Of a stretch of 64,000 bases of DNA, positions 50,478-62,117 are shown piece by piece. The position numbers were made by a program, and so were the translations under genes. The stretch covers positions 539,192-603,191 of the forward strand of contig CAUYUJ010016704.1 of NCBI GenBank assembly GCA_963575745.1, in the 5' to 3' direction. The DNA is from Prorocentrum cordatum (lineage: Eukaryota > Sar > Dinophyceae > Prorocentrales > Prorocentraceae). A model generated the notes under the pieces. It saw only the letters and a list, made by a program, of their open reading frames with translations, was not told where the DNA came from and made no database searches. Each line of letters begins with the position of its first letter. Within the stretch, counting starts at the first letter, position 1.

Positions 50478-50789
50478 CTCCACCTCCCCCTCCTCTCAAG
50501 TGGCGGGCCGCCGCCCGCCAGGATCTTTCTGGCCTTGTGCAACCGTAAACTCAAGAGCTCTGCGAACCGAAATGTTAAGTCTGAGCGGGAGAGCGCGGGC
50601 AGCGGCACAGGCAGACTAAAGGGGAGGATGGTCGCTGGGGGCACTTCAACACCCGTCCTCGATCATCTGGCTACGTTTTATCAGACAAGGAGCGGCCGAT
50701 CGTCAAACCGACGTCCGGAACCACATCACACATAGTGGCGCGAAAGCGCCGCGGAAGGTGGGCGGAAGCCCAATAATATCAAGACAATT

Positions 50790-52713
50790 AGCCATGCTGC
50801 GCGCTGTGTTCCAACCTAACGGTGGTTCTGCTCTGTGCGTCGCGGGTTCGACGCTCATCTGCAAGCCGGTGGCGTGCCATCCTCACTGCCTCCTTCGCGG
50901 AGGCTGCCCCGGCGGAGACCTGCACACTCACGCAGCCCTGCATCATCGCTTCCGTCAGGTAGCCACGCATTTGCTAGCTGAACCGATGTGTCGCACCACT
51001 CCAAATCAACTCCATCATGCGATAGCATCTCCTGTAGGGCTGCGACGACTACTCGTACTCGACGATCCGCAATCTGGCCAGCGTCCGCGAGGAGATGGGT
51101 CACCAGGCTGTTGGCATCGTCGAACCACCGGGCTGGGATCAGGGTCGCCGCGTCGTCGACCAGGTCGCCTAATGGCTCATATGGTTTCTGCATCTCGTAG
51201 TAGACCGCCCTGCCTGCTCCAGCGCTTCAGCTCGTTTCGTTAGTCCGTGTGCCTCTGCTCCCATCGAGGCTCTACGAACCCTCTTGATCCTCGAGCTGCC
51301 CCAGTCGAGGAAGCGCACTGGTCCTTCTTGTTGGTTGTAGAGGCCGTCGTCGGAGAGCAGGCGCACGAAGCCGAGCTGAGACTTCCCCTTCTCGCCAAGC
51401 GGGCCGAGGTCGTGATCGCCCACGTTGTTGGAGGTTGCTGTGGGCGAAGAAGACAGCATGTATACAAGGTCTCCATCTGGTCGTAGAGTGTCGTTCCGAA
51501 AACGCGCGCTAGGCCGTAGCCGAGAGAGACGCCCATCCGAAGTTGCCTGGGAAGCCATCCGAGTGAGCCAACCACCGATTCTGCGAAACTCCGCCCACCA
51601 TCCGTAGCCAACGCCATGATCTGCTTCGCTCTGGCCGGGGATATCACCAGAGTCTCAATCTGGTCAATGAAGTGCGCCATGCTGATTTTGATCGCGCAGT
51701 CCACGAGCCGCTCGACGTCCTTGCCGTGATGCCGGAAGGGCGGCTTCTCCTCCGTGACTAGCGGTGCCTTGTTGAGCTCGTGCATCGTCTTCTTGCACAG
51801 GTCACTGCGGGGGTCGCCGTTTGCAGACAAGTCGCCCACGCAGGAGCCGACGAGCCCGACGAGCTTGCCACCCTCGAACAGGAAGAAGAACGCCCTCTAC
51901 AAACAGTTATCCTGCCATGCGCGATTGCGCAGCGTCTTCCGTAGCTTACTCCACCACTTCCTGCCGGTGTCCTCGGCGCCGCAAATAGCGCCATGACTGG
52001 CGAGAGCCGCGTCAGCTCGAACTCCAGGCGGCAAGGTTGCAGGAGGTCGCAGCACGAGCACCCAGTCAAGGTCATCTCCTCGAAGGCACGCGCTCGCAGC
52101 GTCAAGCTTGAAAAGCGGCCGGTGCACTCTGGCCGCCGCGCTGCAGATCACGTGGGAAACCAACGGGGGCTACGTCGGGGAGCCCATCCCCACATGGACC
52201 GACTCATAGCAACTGACCGCGGCCAGTCGAGACTTCGCCTTCAGCGGCAATTTCGGGTCGTACTCATTCTTAGTCGTGTAGACCTATCTCGATGGCATCG
52301 CCTTGACCCTGCCCAGCAGCTCCTTGGCCTCGTCGCCAGAGACCACGGTCGCCGCCCCGAAGTTGCGCCAGTTCCCCCACTCCTTGGCCATGCTCGCGTC
52401 GAGCTGGAGTCTCTCTGTCTTGACGAGGTTCATGAGCTTGATATCCCCCCCTCTGGTCGCGCCAGTCAGCCAGACGTAGCTGATCCAGGCGTGGGAAGAA
52501 TTGCCCATGTCGCACTCCACCAGGTGGGCCCCAGACGTGGGCCCTCCCCTCCGCCGCCTCGGCGGCGCCCGCTCGGGCCCATGGCCCGGGGAGCCCGGCG
52601 GAAACTCGCAAGTCGCGGAGGACCTCGGAGGAGTGATTGGTTCAGGTTGTCCATTATCGCGATCGGTCTCACCCTCGCCAGCTCGACTAGAAACATCATC
52701 ATTCATCATCATG

Positions 52714-52753
<40 letters not shown>

Positions 52754-54560
52754 GCATCATCATCATCATCAGGCACAGGCACATCTTCGCAAGGCACAGG
52801 GTCGCGGGGTCACGCTCTGGCACTGGCTCAAGCACGGGGGCCTGCGAGGTGAGATCCTCGCCCTGCCGCGCCTCAGCCGTCTCCGCGCCGCTGTCCCACC
52901 CGGGCCCGCGGGCTCAAGCCTCGGTCGGGGCTCCTCGGCTGCCCCCGGCGCCGGGGCGCGACCGCCCGACGGGCGGGGAGCGGCCCCTCCAGCAGCGGCG
53001 GCGCTCGTCGCCGCTGTGCTCTGCCCAACAGCTGTGCTTCCCCAAGGAACTCAGGTGCTTCCCCAGGGAACTGAGCAGCTCCCTCCTCGAGGTTCGCGCG
53101 TCGAACGTCCAGGAATCCTCGAGGCCCCCGTGATAGAGCAGCGCCTCGCTGGCCCGCTGGCATCTGATCCCACGCAATCAGCTCGTCCTCCGTCACGAAC
53201 CCCACCTGCCCAGGCCTCGCCAAGATCGCGCCGCCACCGCATCGTAGCCAGATCGCGCGAGGGCTGCCATGGACGGCAGCTGGGCTAAGGGCAGCGTTGA
53301 CCTCGTCGGCCATCTTGTAGGGATCGCAATGGTCGCGGCCGATCACGCGGGCGACGCCGAACCGCCGGTGGAACAGCGCTGGGGACACGCCGGGCATCGC
53401 GCCCCGACGGGAAGGGGCCCCCTAGTAGGGATTGACCTGGCCAGTTTCGCCCTCCTCACTCGGTTGTCGCTATCCATCTTCGCAAAGGCGACACGGGCAG
53501 CTTCACGCCGCAGTAGGTTCAAGGCCATAGCGGATTCAGGATCCAGGGCTGCCTCCTGCACGTTCAGCTTCTCCGCCTCGCTATCCTGCAGGACCGATGC
53601 GGGAACGCGCGGGCCGAGCGCCCCGAGAACCCAGTTGGACGGTGCGTAGCCGTCGTACATCACTGTCTCGTTGCAAACCTGGTTGATGATCCCACGGAGG
53701 GTGCGGAGATCCGGCTCCTCCGTGATCTGCGCGCCCTGCGCCGCTCGATGCAATGCTTCCTTCCATGCTCCACCTAGCTGGTCGATCCTGCCAACCTGCT
53801 CGCGGGCCTCCAGCGCGGAGTTCTCTGGCCCGACGCCTATCTCATACATGCGGGGCAGGAACTGCACGCCAAACTCCATGCCGCGGAAAACGAACAGCGA
53901 CCAGGGTGGCCCACTCCAGCTGGCCCAGACCACGAGGGGAACACGTCCAGCGCGACCTCGGCCGAAGGCGCGCGGGTGCCCCTGTGCAGGTACCAAACCA
54001 CCTGGAACCGCGCCCCGTCGCACACGATGTTGAGGAACGCGCGCGCGCCGCCCAGGGCGTCGTGGGCGAACGGGGCGCCGAGCATCACATGGAATTGAAA
54101 CTGGCGGCGCCCTGTCATCCGCGCCCGGCGCGCGTGCTTCGCCTTGATCACGTCGCCGCAGGCGTCGCGCCTGAACTCCCATGCGGCATCCAGAAACTCC
54201 TTCTTCGCCCCCGATCGCCTCGGGCACCTCGCCAGCGTCGCGTTGGTAGGGTGGCCGAAGTTCACGCGCAGTCTGCGGGCGTCGCGCCTGACTGCCGGGT
54301 CCACGGCAAGCCAGCGCGCGCGTCTCTCCTTCTCCTCAGGGGATCGCGCGGGGTCGAGGTTCGCCGCCGCCTCGGCCCCGGCGCCAGCCGGGTCCACCGC
54401 GGGCCCGTCCTCATCTGGAACTCCATATCGCGGTGGCTGGTCGTCTCCAGGCGTCGGACGATTGGCCATCTTCTGCGTACCTCGGAACCGTCGGCGCTTG
54501 GTCTCAGGCGGCACCTCCGTCGGGTAACTGCCCATCACGCCGAGCCCCTCGACGACGTGC
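50790..54560 (-). pseudogene. Decayed Ty1/copia pol, second lineage
   Basis: Minus-strand remains of a copia Pol different from the intact one at 2.8-8.5 kb. From N to C: integrase finger (RVNFGHPTNATLAR, near 54270), integrase core (FLNIVCDGARFQVVWYL; SLFVFRGMEFGVQF; GGAWKEAL), linker (ARVIGRDHCDPYKMADEV; QVGFVTEDELIAWDQMP), RT (LDAASACLRGDDLDWVLVL at 52.1 kb; GLVGSCVGDLS near 51.85 kb) and RNase H (VRFLDWGSSRIKR; DANSLVTHLLADAGQ). The C-terminal end (MRGYLTEAMMQGCVSVQVSA) is near 50.9 kb. At least five frame changes occur. The integrase D expected in a V-D-x-G motif is F, and the RT VDD is VGD, so it is dead. No LTRs found. A CAT tract sits inside it. Confidence 0.8.
52693..52771 (+). repeat. 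(CAT)n microsatellite inside the copia pseudogene
   Basis: 79 bp of CAT/CAG/GATCAT between the linker and RT parts of the dead pol. Orientation is CAT on plus, as everywhere else here. Confidence 0.9.
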
Positions 54561-54564
54561 TGAC

Positions 54565-56171
54565 CCACGTCCATGCCCATGCGTTGCTCGATCGCGCGCA
54601 GGGCGAGGCGGTCGAGATCGCCGGGCCCCCATGCCGCAGCCCCCTTATTCTTTGTATTATGATTGTTCTTCTCATTCTTCTTCTCATTCTGGAGTGGCGC
54701 GCGGGCGCGCTTGCAATCGCACTTCGCGTCGCGCAGCGCCTCGTAGATCGCGACCGACGCGGCGGGAGGCCTCGCCAGCTCGCAGCGCGGCTCGCGGGCC
54801 CCCTCGCCCGCGCATCCGAGCTGGCAGCCGTGGGGCGGGCGCTCGAGCAGCGCGCCCCTCTCCACGAGCTCCCGGGCCCTCTTCATCTCGGGCTCGTCGC
54901 AAGCGCGCGGCCCCAGGGGCTGCCCCACTAGAAAGCGCCTGCCGCGACTCGCGCGGCCCAGCGTCGGGGGGCCCGACCCTCTTCTCGCCCCCCCTACTTT
55001 CCGTTCCTGTGCGACACCGCCACCGCTGCGCGCCGCTCGCGCGCGCCCGCCCGTGCGCGCTGCGGCCCAGAGGCGCGGCCTCGAAGCCCCGCCCAGTCTG
55101 GGGCCCTCCGTGGCCGTGCGCCCCCCCGCCCCCCGAACCGCCGCCCCCGCCAGCGGCGGGGGCGCGAGGCCCCCGAGAAGACAAAGCGGAGCCCCTCCAC
55201 CGCGGCGGGGCCCGCGGGATGGCGATGCCCCTGACCGCCCTGGAGACGCCCGGGAGGATGGCCCGACCGAGGGCCCCCCAGCCCTGAGGGCCCCCAATGC
55301 CCGACCCCCGCCCCCACAACGGGTGCCCTCGCCCACTGCGGTTGCCGCGGGATTCACGCGTCGGAAATCCGGCGTCGGGGGGCGCGCCCCCGCCCGGGCG
55401 CAGGGCAGTTTTTACCGCCCAAGCGACAGCGCCGCCGCGCGCGGGCGCCGCCTCCTGGGCCGCTCGCGGGACGCCGCCCCCTCACCAGCGCCCGCTCCTG
55501 CAGGGGCGCCGCTGCAGCTGCCCCGCCCGCCCGCGCGACCTCGCCCACGGCGCGCCGGGCGGGGCTGCCCCCGCGGCACGGCAGCCCTCTCCTCGGCGGC
55601 CGACTCGCGGTGTCCTTTGGCGGCCAGCGTCGCCGACGAGCGCGCGCCCCCCGGAGTCTGCGGCCGCCTCGCGGATCCCGAGGTGCTCGTCGAAATCCGA
55701 CTCCTTCGCGCCGCCGGGGTCGCCCGCCTTTGTCCTGCCCCCCTTCGCGCGGTAGCCATTCCGAGCTCGAAGCCGCGCGGGGCGGGCCCCGTCTTCCAAG
55801 CGCTCGGCGAAAGAGACCACCCACGCCCGCTCGTTCGGCCCGGGCCCGGGCACTGCCGAGCTGCCCCCCCAGGTCGCCCGCCGGCCGCGCCATCTCGAAG
55901 TTCGCCCGCGAGCGGAACCCCCCGAGCCTCGGGGGCGGCCCCGCGCCTGGGCACGCGTCGATCGGCCCCCGCGCCACCCGGGCCACGCTCGAGCCGCCTG
56001 CCTCGCCTGCGCCCGAAGCGGGGGAGCCCTCCATCCACCGCTGCCCGCGCGCGCCGACGATCTCCTCGCCCGCCGCCGACCGCCGGCACTTCCCAAACGC
56101 TCGGCTCGAAGGGCGGCCCCCCTAGCAAGCCTGGGCAACGCCGCGGGGGGGGGGGGGGCAGCGCGGCAGCC
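54565..56171. other. GC-rich region right of the copia pseudogene
   Basis: The minus frame stays open from the pseudogene up to about 55357 with R/A/G/P-rich text (MKRARELVERGALLERPP; AASVAIYEALRDAKCDCKRA). It could be the N-terminal Gag-Pol part of the same dead element, but no zinc knuckle or protease is recognisable. The region ends in a run of G just before the gap. Confidence 0.35.
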
Positions 56172-56271
56172 NNNNNNNNNNNNNNNNNNNNNNNNNNNNN
56201 NNNNNNNNNNNNNNNNNNNNNNNNNNNNNNNNNNNNNNNNNNNNNNNNNNNNNNNNNNNNNNNNNNNNNNN
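56172..56271. other. Assembly gap, 100 N
   Basis: Exactly 100 N between a G-run and a CAT tract. The round length suggests unknown true size, so linkage and orientation of the last ~7.7 kb depend on scaffolding. Confidence 0.99.
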
Positions 56272-56935
56272 CATCATCATCATCAGCAGCATCATCATCA
56301 TCAGCATCAGCATCGTCATCGTCATGACCATCATCATCATCATCAACAACAGCATCATCACCAACATCAGCAGCATCATCAGCATCAGCAGCAGCAACAG
56401 CATCATCATCATCAGCATGATCATCCTCAGCATCATCAGCAGCAGCATCAGCATCATCAGCATCATCAGCATCATCCTCATCACCGTCATCATCATCATC
56501 ATAATCATCATCAGCAACATCATCATCATCATCATCAAAATCATCATCAGCAGCAGCATCACCATAATCATCAGCATCATCATCAGCAGTATCATCAGAA
56601 TCATCATCAGCATCATCATCATCATCATCAGCATCAGCATCATCATCATCATCATCAGCATCATCAGCATCATCGTCATTATTATCATCATCAGCGTCAG
56701 CATCATCATTATCATCAGCCTCATCATCATCAGCAGCAGTATCAACATCATCAGCATCAGCAGCATCAACATCATCAGCATCAGCATCATCATTATCATC
56801 ATCATCAGCATCATCATAGTCAGCATCAGCATCGTCACCATCATCAGCATCAGCATCATCATCATCATCATCAGCAGCATCATCATCATAATCAGCATCA
56901 TAATCATCATCATCAGCATCATCATCATCATCCTG
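56272..56935 (+). repeat. (CAT)n/(CAG)n microsatellite
   Basis: About 660 bp. CAT on plus with many CAG and AAT changes. Confidence 0.97.
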
Positions 56936-57415
56936 ATCCTGCTCCTGCTCCTCCTCCTCCTCCTCCTCCTCCTGATCTTTCTCCTCCTGCTCCACCTTCA
57001 CCTCCTCTTCCTCCTTCTCCTCCTCCTCCTCCCCCCCTCACTCCTCTCCTCCTCCTCCTCCTCCTCATCCTCCTCCTCCTCCTCCTCCTCCTACCTCCTC
57101 CTCCTCCTCCTCCTCCTCCTCGACCTCCTTGCCCCTCCTCGACTCCCATCCTCCTCCCTCCACCTCTCCTCCTCCTCCTCCGCCTCCTCACTCCTCCTCC
57201 TCCCCCGCCTCCACCTCCTCCTCCTCCTCCTCGCTCCTCCTGCTCCTCCTCATCCTCCTCCACCTCACCGCCTCCTCCTCCTCCTCCTCCTCCTCCTCCT
57301 CCTCCTCCTCCTCCATCTGCTCATAGCTCCTTCCCTCCTCTGTGTCTTCCTCATCCTTCTCCACCTCCTCCTCCTCCTTCTCCTCCTCCTCCTCCTCCAC
57401 CTCCCCCTCCTCTTA
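56936..57415 (+). repeat. (CTC)n microsatellite
   Basis: Abuts the CAT tract, with scattered CAC, CTG and TTC triplets. Confidence 0.95.
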
Positions 57416-57420
57416 GTGTT

Positions 57421-57858
57421 CTTATTATGATTGATAGTATGAGTCTTATTCTTCTTAACAGTATTCGTAGTATTATTCTTCTGCTTCTTTATATTCTTAG
57501 TATTACTGTTCATAGTATTAGTCGTAGTATTATTAAAAAATATTATTGTTGCCATGTTTAATTAGTATTAGTACCATTGGTATTATTATTAGTATTATTA
57601 TGATTATTGTTATAATTAGTATTACTAATATTATTATTATTATTAGTATTAGTATTACTATTATTATCATTATTATTATTATTATTATCATTAGTAGTAT
57701 TATTAGTAGTAGTACTATTATTAGTATTAGTATTAGTAGTAGTACTATTATTACTACTACTATTAGTATTATCATTATTATCATTATTGTTATTAGTATT
57801 ATCATCATTATTATTATCTAGTATTAGTATTATTAGTATTAGTAGTAGTAGCAGCAGC

Positions 57859-57898
<40 letters not shown>

Positions 57899-57903
57899 TG
57901 ACT
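57421..57903 (+). repeat. (ATT)n/(AGT)n AT-rich microsatellite
   Basis: About 480 bp of TTATTAGTATTA-type triplets, in sharp contrast to the C-rich tract before it. The poly-I frames are read-through. Confidence 0.95.
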
Positions 57904-57934
57904 CATATTAGTATTAGTGTCCTGCTTCTTCTTC

Positions 57935-58049
57935 TTACTCCTCCTCCTCCTCCTCCTCCTCCACCTCCTCCTCTTCCTCTTCCTCCTCCTCCACTTCCTC
58001 TTCCTCTTCCTCTTCCTCCTCCCCGTCCTCCTCCTCCCCCATCATCCTC

Positions 58050-58086
<37 letters not shown>

Positions 58087-58141
58087 CTCTGTCTCTCTCT
58101 CTCTCTCTCTCTCTATCTGTCTCTCTCTCTCTCTCTCTCTC
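57935..58141 (+). repeat. (CTC)n then (CT)n microsatellite
   Basis: CTC with TTC variants to ~58053, then CT with a few TATCTCTGT interruptions. Confidence 0.95.
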
Positions 58142-58580
58142 GGCCGAACGGTCCTGCGACGCGGCCACCTTTCCTGCCACAGCCCCACGGCTTAACCCGG
58201 CGGGGTGTGGGGGGGGGGGGGGGGGCGGGCGAATTAGGGGAAAAGTGAGAAGAGGCCAACGGGCAAAGCATAGCGGTCGGCATCGAGCCGCGTCGCACCT
58301 CGGACCCCCCACCCCCACCCCATCTGCCCCCCCATGCCCCCCCCCACCACAGTGAAGGTCTGAGGCGTCGGCGGATTGACTGTAAAACGGGCTGGCGCGG
58401 AGGTGGCTGCAGCGGCCTGCTCTTTCGGGGTGAGGCTGAGGGGTGCGGTTGCTATGCTCTTCTGGAGGTGGTGCAGTTACCTTGCTCTTTTGGAGTGGGG
58501 CCCTAACTGCGCGCTCGCTCGGCCTGGAAGGCGAAGTGGGGGCTGATGGAGGAAAGGGGCGGCCGTGAGCGATCTAGGAC
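58142..58580. other. Intergenic, nothing recognised
   Basis: Includes a run of about 18 G near 58207-58225. No gene seen. Confidence 0.4.
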
Positions 58581-58582
58581 CA

Positions 58583-59165
58583 CGCAGGCGGCAGCGCTGC
58601 AGACGGTGAGTGCGGCATGGTAGGCATTGTGGAGGGTACGTAGAGAGGTAACCGAAGTTAAAGCAGGCTGCGGAGGTAGCGACACTTAAACTGCGAGGTA
58701 CCTGGAGGTGTCGAATGGCCACAGCTGCTGAGGCTGCAGCCGTTGCTCCTGAGGTCCCGCTGGTGACAGCAGCTGCTGACATGATGGTGCCTCGATGGCC
58801 GCTGACACGCGCCAGCTGCGGCCGCGGCCGCCCTGGCCCTTGCCAGGGCGGCCCGCGGTGAGTCCGAGCCCCCGCCTATCCCCATATCCTCGCCCATCCC
58901 GACCTCCCAGGCGGCAGCGCTGCAGGCGGTGAGCGCGGCATGGCAGGCACTCGAGGAGGGTGGGGTGGCAGTCAAACGGGGAAGGGGGGCTGCGAGGTGC
59001 CTGGAGGTGCCCAAATGGCCGCAGCTGCCGAGGTGGAATGGGAGCGCCCTGATGGATGCAGCTGCTGCTCCTGAGGTCCCGTTGGCGACAGCAGCTGCTG
59101 AGATGAAGGTGCCCTGATGGCCGCTGACGCGCAGTTAGTTGCGGCCGCGGCCGCCCTGGCGGCAG
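58583..59165 (+). repeat. Direct duplication, ~260-bp copies
   Basis: 58583-58850 and 58907-59165 share GGCAGCGCTGCAG, CGGTGAG-GCGGCATGG, GCTGCGAGGT-CCTGGAGGTG, CTCCTGAGGTCCCG-TGG and GCGGCCGCGGCCGCCCTGG, offset ~325 bp. Copy 2 runs on into an alanine-rich GCC tract (59130-59430). Confidence 0.75.
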
Positions 59166-59430
59166 CCGCGCCGGCAGCCGCCCGAGCGGCCGCTGCGGCG
59201 GGCGAGGGGCCACAGGCAGCAGCGGGGCACGCGGCCGCCGGGCAGGCGGCCCTGGCGCGGGCCGAGCCGGCCGCCGCAACAGCAGCAGCCGCCGACGGCC
59301 AGCGGGGCAGTCCCGCAGCCCGACCAGGAAGGCCCTCGCCAACGGCAGCCAGGGCAGCAACCAGCCGCGCGGCCGCCGCCCGCCGCTGGAGGCGCCGCAC
59401 GGCCGTCCGCGGCAGCCCGCCAGGAGACGG
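59130..59430 (+). repeat. GCC/GCA-rich tract (alanine-rich frame)
   Basis: Composition-biased sequence giving A-rich frames on both strands. The plus frame 59117-59542 is open for 141 residues, but nothing besides composition supports it. Confidence 0.5.
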
Positions 59431-59548
59431 ACACACAGTACCGTGGAGAAGGGTGCCGAAAGGAGGCCCCCCACTGGCCGGAATCCACGGAAAACTCCAG
59501 CCCCCAGGCCGCGCCGGCCAACCTCGAGCCAGAGCGGCTTGAGCCGTC

Positions 59549-59680
59549 GGCTTGAACCTTGGACCTTGAGCCTTGAGCCTTGAGCCTTGAGCCTTGAGCT
59601 TTGAACCTTGAGCCTTGAGCCTTGAGCCTTGAGCCTTGAGCCTTGAGCCTTGAGCGTTGAGGCTTGAGACTTGAACCTGG
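59549..59680 (+). repeat. (CCTTGAG)n heptamer array
   Basis: About 16 heptamer units with occasional CTTTGAA or CCTGGAG variants. Not the dinoflagellate telomere unit TTTAGGG. Confidence 0.95.
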
Positions 59681-59689
59681 AGCCTCTGG

Positions 59690-60640
59690 CTTCACGCCGC
59701 GCACATTCGTCTTAAAGTTTGCGAGAGCTTCACAGATGGAGGGCTGGTAATTTTCAGAATGGGGTTGTCGCTTTCGCGCAGCGCACATTCGCCTGAAAAG
59801 TATGCAAGAGCTCTACGGGTGGAGGACGGGTCGTTTCCAATGTGGCTCTCACCGTAGCGCCGCGCACATTCATTTTACGATGCTGGAAAATACATGGATG
59901 GAGGGCGGCTCCTTTTCAAAATGTGGCTCCCGCCTCAGCACCGCAAACACTCGTCTTAACAATCCTGCAAGATGTTCACGGATGTAGAACGGGTCCTTTC
60001 CAAAATGTGGCTCTCGCATTAGAGCCGTGCACTGTCGTCTGAAAATTTGCCAGAGCTTCAAGGGAAGGTCGTTTCCAACATGTGGTTTTCGAGCCCAGCA
60101 CCCGCCCATTCGTCTTCAGCTTGCAGTAAATACATGGACGGAGGGCGGCTGATGTTCAAATATGGCTTTCGTTTCAGCACCGCAAACATTCGTTTTTTTA
60201 CAGGTCTGCAAGACTCACAGATGGAGGACGGGCCGTTTCCAAGATGTGACTCTCACCTTAACGTTGCGAACATTCGACTTCAAAGTTCCGCAAGAGCCTC
60301 ACGGGTGGAGGATAGGTCGTTTCCGAAATGTGGCTCTCGGCGCAGCGCGGCGCACATTCCCTTTTAAAAAAAGCTTTGCAAGAACTCCGCGCAAAAAGGG
60401 CGGGTCGTTTCAAGCGGTAGTTCTCGCCTCAGCGCCGCGCATAATGTCTTGAGTGTTTGCAGAGAACTCATGGACGGATACTGGGTGGCTTCCACAATGT
60501 GGCTATCGCCATACCGTCTCAAAAGTTTGCAAGAGCTGCACGGATGAAGGGTGGGTCGTTTTCAAAATGTGGTTATCGTCTTGGCGCCGCGCACATCCGT
60601 TCTTAAAGTCTACAGCAGCTGAACGAACTCTTATGGTTGA
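59690..60640 (+). repeat. Satellite, period ~97 bp
   Basis: About ten diverged units: AATGTGGCTCTCGCC, AGCGCCGCGCACATTCG, TTTGCAAGAGCTTCACGG, TGGAGGACGGGTCGTTT. Single units occur at 20735 and 40785. Confidence 0.85.
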
Positions 60641-60860
60641 CGTCCCAGAAACGGTGTTCCGGCATGACTCAGTAATGTTAGGGCGCAACAGATACTTTGA
60701 TTCGCGGTGTTGAAATGCCAGGATTTGTGTTCTGGTACGATGCAGGATCGTCAAGACCCAACAGCAAAGCTAACTTGTGGCGTTGAAGTCCGAGGGTGGT
60801 GTATGGGCACGATTGGTTGGTGATCCTCAGACAGTCGTCTTTCAACGGGTCACATCCAAC
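60641..60860 (+). repeat. CACGATTG-type repeats (second module of repeat F)
   Basis: GACGTCCCAGAAACGGTGTT, TTGATTCGCGGTGTTGAAAT, TGGGCACGATTGG; homologous in order to 40880-41170. Confidence 0.7.
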
Positions 60861-61136
60861 TATGAAAATCACTTCGTGTAGGGAATTAAGAAAATTGAAC
60901 TTGCAGGGAGAATGTATTGCAACATGGTTGATGCGCCTTGGGTTTACAGTGGTCCTCCTCCTCCTGCTCATAATTCTCCTTCATCGCTCTATGTAGCACG
61001 CGTCATCGCCCTGATCTTCTTCCTTACCACTGATCTTCGATAGTGTCAGTTGTCGCTTCCTCAGGGCCCATAGCCTTATCCTCCCCCGCCTCCTCCTCAT
61101 CCCGCCCTTTCGCCTCCTTCCCCCGGTTCTCGTTCT

Positions 61137-61266
61137 CATCCTGCTCCTCATCCTCCTCCTCCTCCTCCTGCTCCTCCTCCTCCTCCGCCTCCGCCTCCTC
61201 CTCCGCCTCCTCGTCTTCCTCCTCCTACCCCTCGTCCTCCTCCTCCTCCTCCTCCTCCTCCTCCTC
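61137..61266 (+). repeat. (CTC)n microsatellite
   Basis: CTC with CGC and TTC variants. Confidence 0.95.
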
Positions 61267-61391
61267 ATCCGCCCCCTCCCACTGATTCCGACGACCCCAA
61301 CTGCTGCGCAGGCCTCCTCCGCATTGGCGAGCACCTCCGGCCAGCACACGTAAAAGGGGCCCCCCAGCGCGCTGAGCGGCTCCTCCTCTCC

Positions 61392-61564
61392 GTGCACGAG
61401 GCTCACCTGCACGGAAGGAGGAGGAGGAGGAGGAGGAGGAGGAGGAGGAGGAGGAGGAGGGGGATGAGGAGGAGGAGGAGGAGGAGGAGGAGGAGGAGGA
61501 GGAGTATGGAGGAGGAGGAGGAGGCGGAGGAGGAGGAGGTGCACGAGGCTCACATGCACGGAAG
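61392..61564 (+). repeat. (GGA)n array bracketed by 26-bp direct repeats
   Basis: GTGCACGAGGCTCACCTGCA... at 61392-61417 and 61539-61564 (one mismatch), with the GGA array, including one GTAT interruption, between them. GGA on plus is the minority orientation in this window. Confidence 0.85.
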
Positions 61565-61689
61565 AATCCCGCGGGTGCGAATCCGCGCTGGCTCACGCCG
61601 GCGGCGGGTGCAGGAGGCCCGTCCCCCTTGCCGGGTCGCCCTCCCCCGTCGGCTCTCTCGACGGCCAGCGGGGTTCCACGCTCTCCCCC

Positions 61690-62070
61690 TCCTCATCATC
61701 ACCACCACCATGATCACCATCCCTCTTCCTCCTTCCTCGTCTCTGTCCTCCATCTCCTCCTCTTACCCCGTCTTCTCCCCCTCATCCTCCTCCTCCTCAG
61801 CAGCAGCATCAGCATCAGCATCAGCATCAACATTAGCATCATCAGCAACACAATCCTCATCCTTCCCCTCATCCTCGCCATCATCATCAGCATCATCAGC
61901 ATCATCCTCATCATCATCACAATCGTCATCATAATCATCATCAGCAGCACCATCATCATCACCACCACCACCATCATCGTCATCATCATCAGCATCTTCA
62001 TCGTCATCATCATCGCCATCGGCATCATCATCAACATCAGGACCACTATCATCAGCATCATCATCCTCAA

Positions 62071-62117
<47 letters not shown>

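Noticed and set aside
53753-56327. Plus-strand frames of 392 and 424 residues
   Set aside because: Antisense shadows of the copia pseudogene and of its GC-rich flank; the second runs across the N gap.
59117-59788. Alanine-rich frame on plus and overlapping frames on minus
   Set aside because: GCC-rich composition leaves all frames open; minus text runs into the CCTTGAG heptamer array (SSLKPQRSRLKAQGSR).
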